Below are positions 63,463 through 64,000 of a stretch of 64,000 nucleotides of DNA, piece by piece (the first letter of the stretch is position 1; each line of letters begins with the position of its first letter). The position numbers were made by a program, and so were the translations under genes. Origin of the DNA: Limanda limanda (taxonomy: Eukaryota > Chordata > Actinopteri > Pleuronectiformes > Pleuronectidae); assembly GCF_963576545.1 (NCBI RefSeq), contig NC_083639.1:27756647-27820646 (forward strand). The letters are read 5' to 3'. The notes beneath the pieces are model-generated. The model was not told the origin of the DNA and did not search any database. It worked only from the letters and a program-made list of their open reading frames with translations.

Positions 63463-64000
63463 GAGAGACTGATGACAAAGAATATGCAGCAACAGCAATA
63501 TGCTAATGACCCGACTTAATGACGAGTGCCAGGCCTGCGTGCTGAGCGCTGTGGCGTGCAGCCGCTGCAGAGGAACAATACCAGATTATGAATAAACAGA
63601 TGAGTTTTCAAACAAAGCAATAAATTATTAAATCAGTCGTTAAGCTCGTCACATTCATCACTTTCCTTCTACTCGCATTATTCTCAAAGTGATGGTTTTA
63701 CTGGAGTTGTTGTTTTTTGGATTTCCGAACGCGCCCCTTTTTCAAAAAGCTGCATTTCACAACCAGAGATTATTTTATTGATTTAAAACTCGCAACGTAA
63801 ATTAAATAAACATGAACTCAAATACAGCTGTGTTAAAAAGAAAATCAGGAACGGCATGATGAGTTTACATTCATAAGTAAGTGAATTATTTATAAAGCTA
63901 TTCATACCCAGAGTAATGTCACACAGCTCCCAGTGCTGCAGAGGAAAGTGAGCGCGGCAGTTTGTTCTGATGCCCCCCCCAGCCCCCCCCCGGGGAGACA
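62994..64000. other. Non-coding end of window
   Basis: C-runs at 63048-63058, 63325-63334 and near 63975-63990; (GT)n at 63180-63213 and 63413-63459. 63475-63600 contains homeobox/octamer-type strings (ATATGCTAATGACC, GAACAATACC). No gene. Confidence 0.5.

Overview
This is a piece of vertebrate nuclear DNA, most likely from a teleost and probably a percomorph. Supporting signs are a eukaryotic tRNA-Thr gene with internal promoter boxes, roughly thirty long CA/GT tracts, tRNA-derived SINE heads, an L2-type LINE 3' end typical of fish, and hAT and TTAA-flanked DNA-transposon remnants. Species and chromosome cannot be read from it. No bacterial, phage, CRISPR or viral gene is visible. No complete conserved protein-coding gene could be recognised; the window looks like intergenic or long-intron sequence built mainly from repeats.

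Layout. 1-2870 is a pure-pyrimidine compound satellite: a core of about 97 bp repeated 13 times between variable CCTT tracts. 3.7-4.1 kb holds an intact-looking tRNA-Thr(CGT) and a tRNA-derived SINE. 4.5-13.4 kb is unique sequence broken by microsatellites and a second SINE. 13.4-18.6 kb has a dispersed fish repeat carrying a CTCF-like core, a CpG-dense possible first exon (15.83-15.97 kb), long triplet and CA arrays, and a divergent pair of CTCF-like cores. 18.6-25 kb is mostly featureless, apart from a second weak promoter-like block near 23 kb and a purine-rich kilobase at 24-25 kb. 25.5-28.1 kb carries a frameshifted BED-finger hAT remnant and a 492-bp TTAA-flanked MITE. 30.87-34.53 kb is a head-to-tail segmental duplication, each copy holding an 0.8-kb foldback element. 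41.4 kb has an RFX X-box next to a TATA box. 42.25-43.24 kb is a 993-bp hAT element with 8-bp target duplications. 48.3-52.2 kb is the most gene-like region: an 831-bp open frame (276 aa) with an in-frame 60-bp minisatellite, followed by a 3'UTR-like module that also occurs twice upstream. 59.56-60.73 kb is a 7-bp minisatellite. 60.8-63.0 kb is a head-to-tail array of 5'-truncated retroelement-like units ending in AAT tails; inverted copies interrupt the 51-kb locus.

How it fits together. There is no pathway or operon. The sequence-supported story is genome dynamics: satellite homogenisation, nested and tandem repeat insertion, DNA-transposon decay with fragments of transposase exons left behind, and a candidate small transcription unit (50.0-52.0 kb) whose 3' end has been duplicated and interrupted. 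Candidate regulatory sites (CTCF-like, RFX-like, promoter-like) are sequence matches only.
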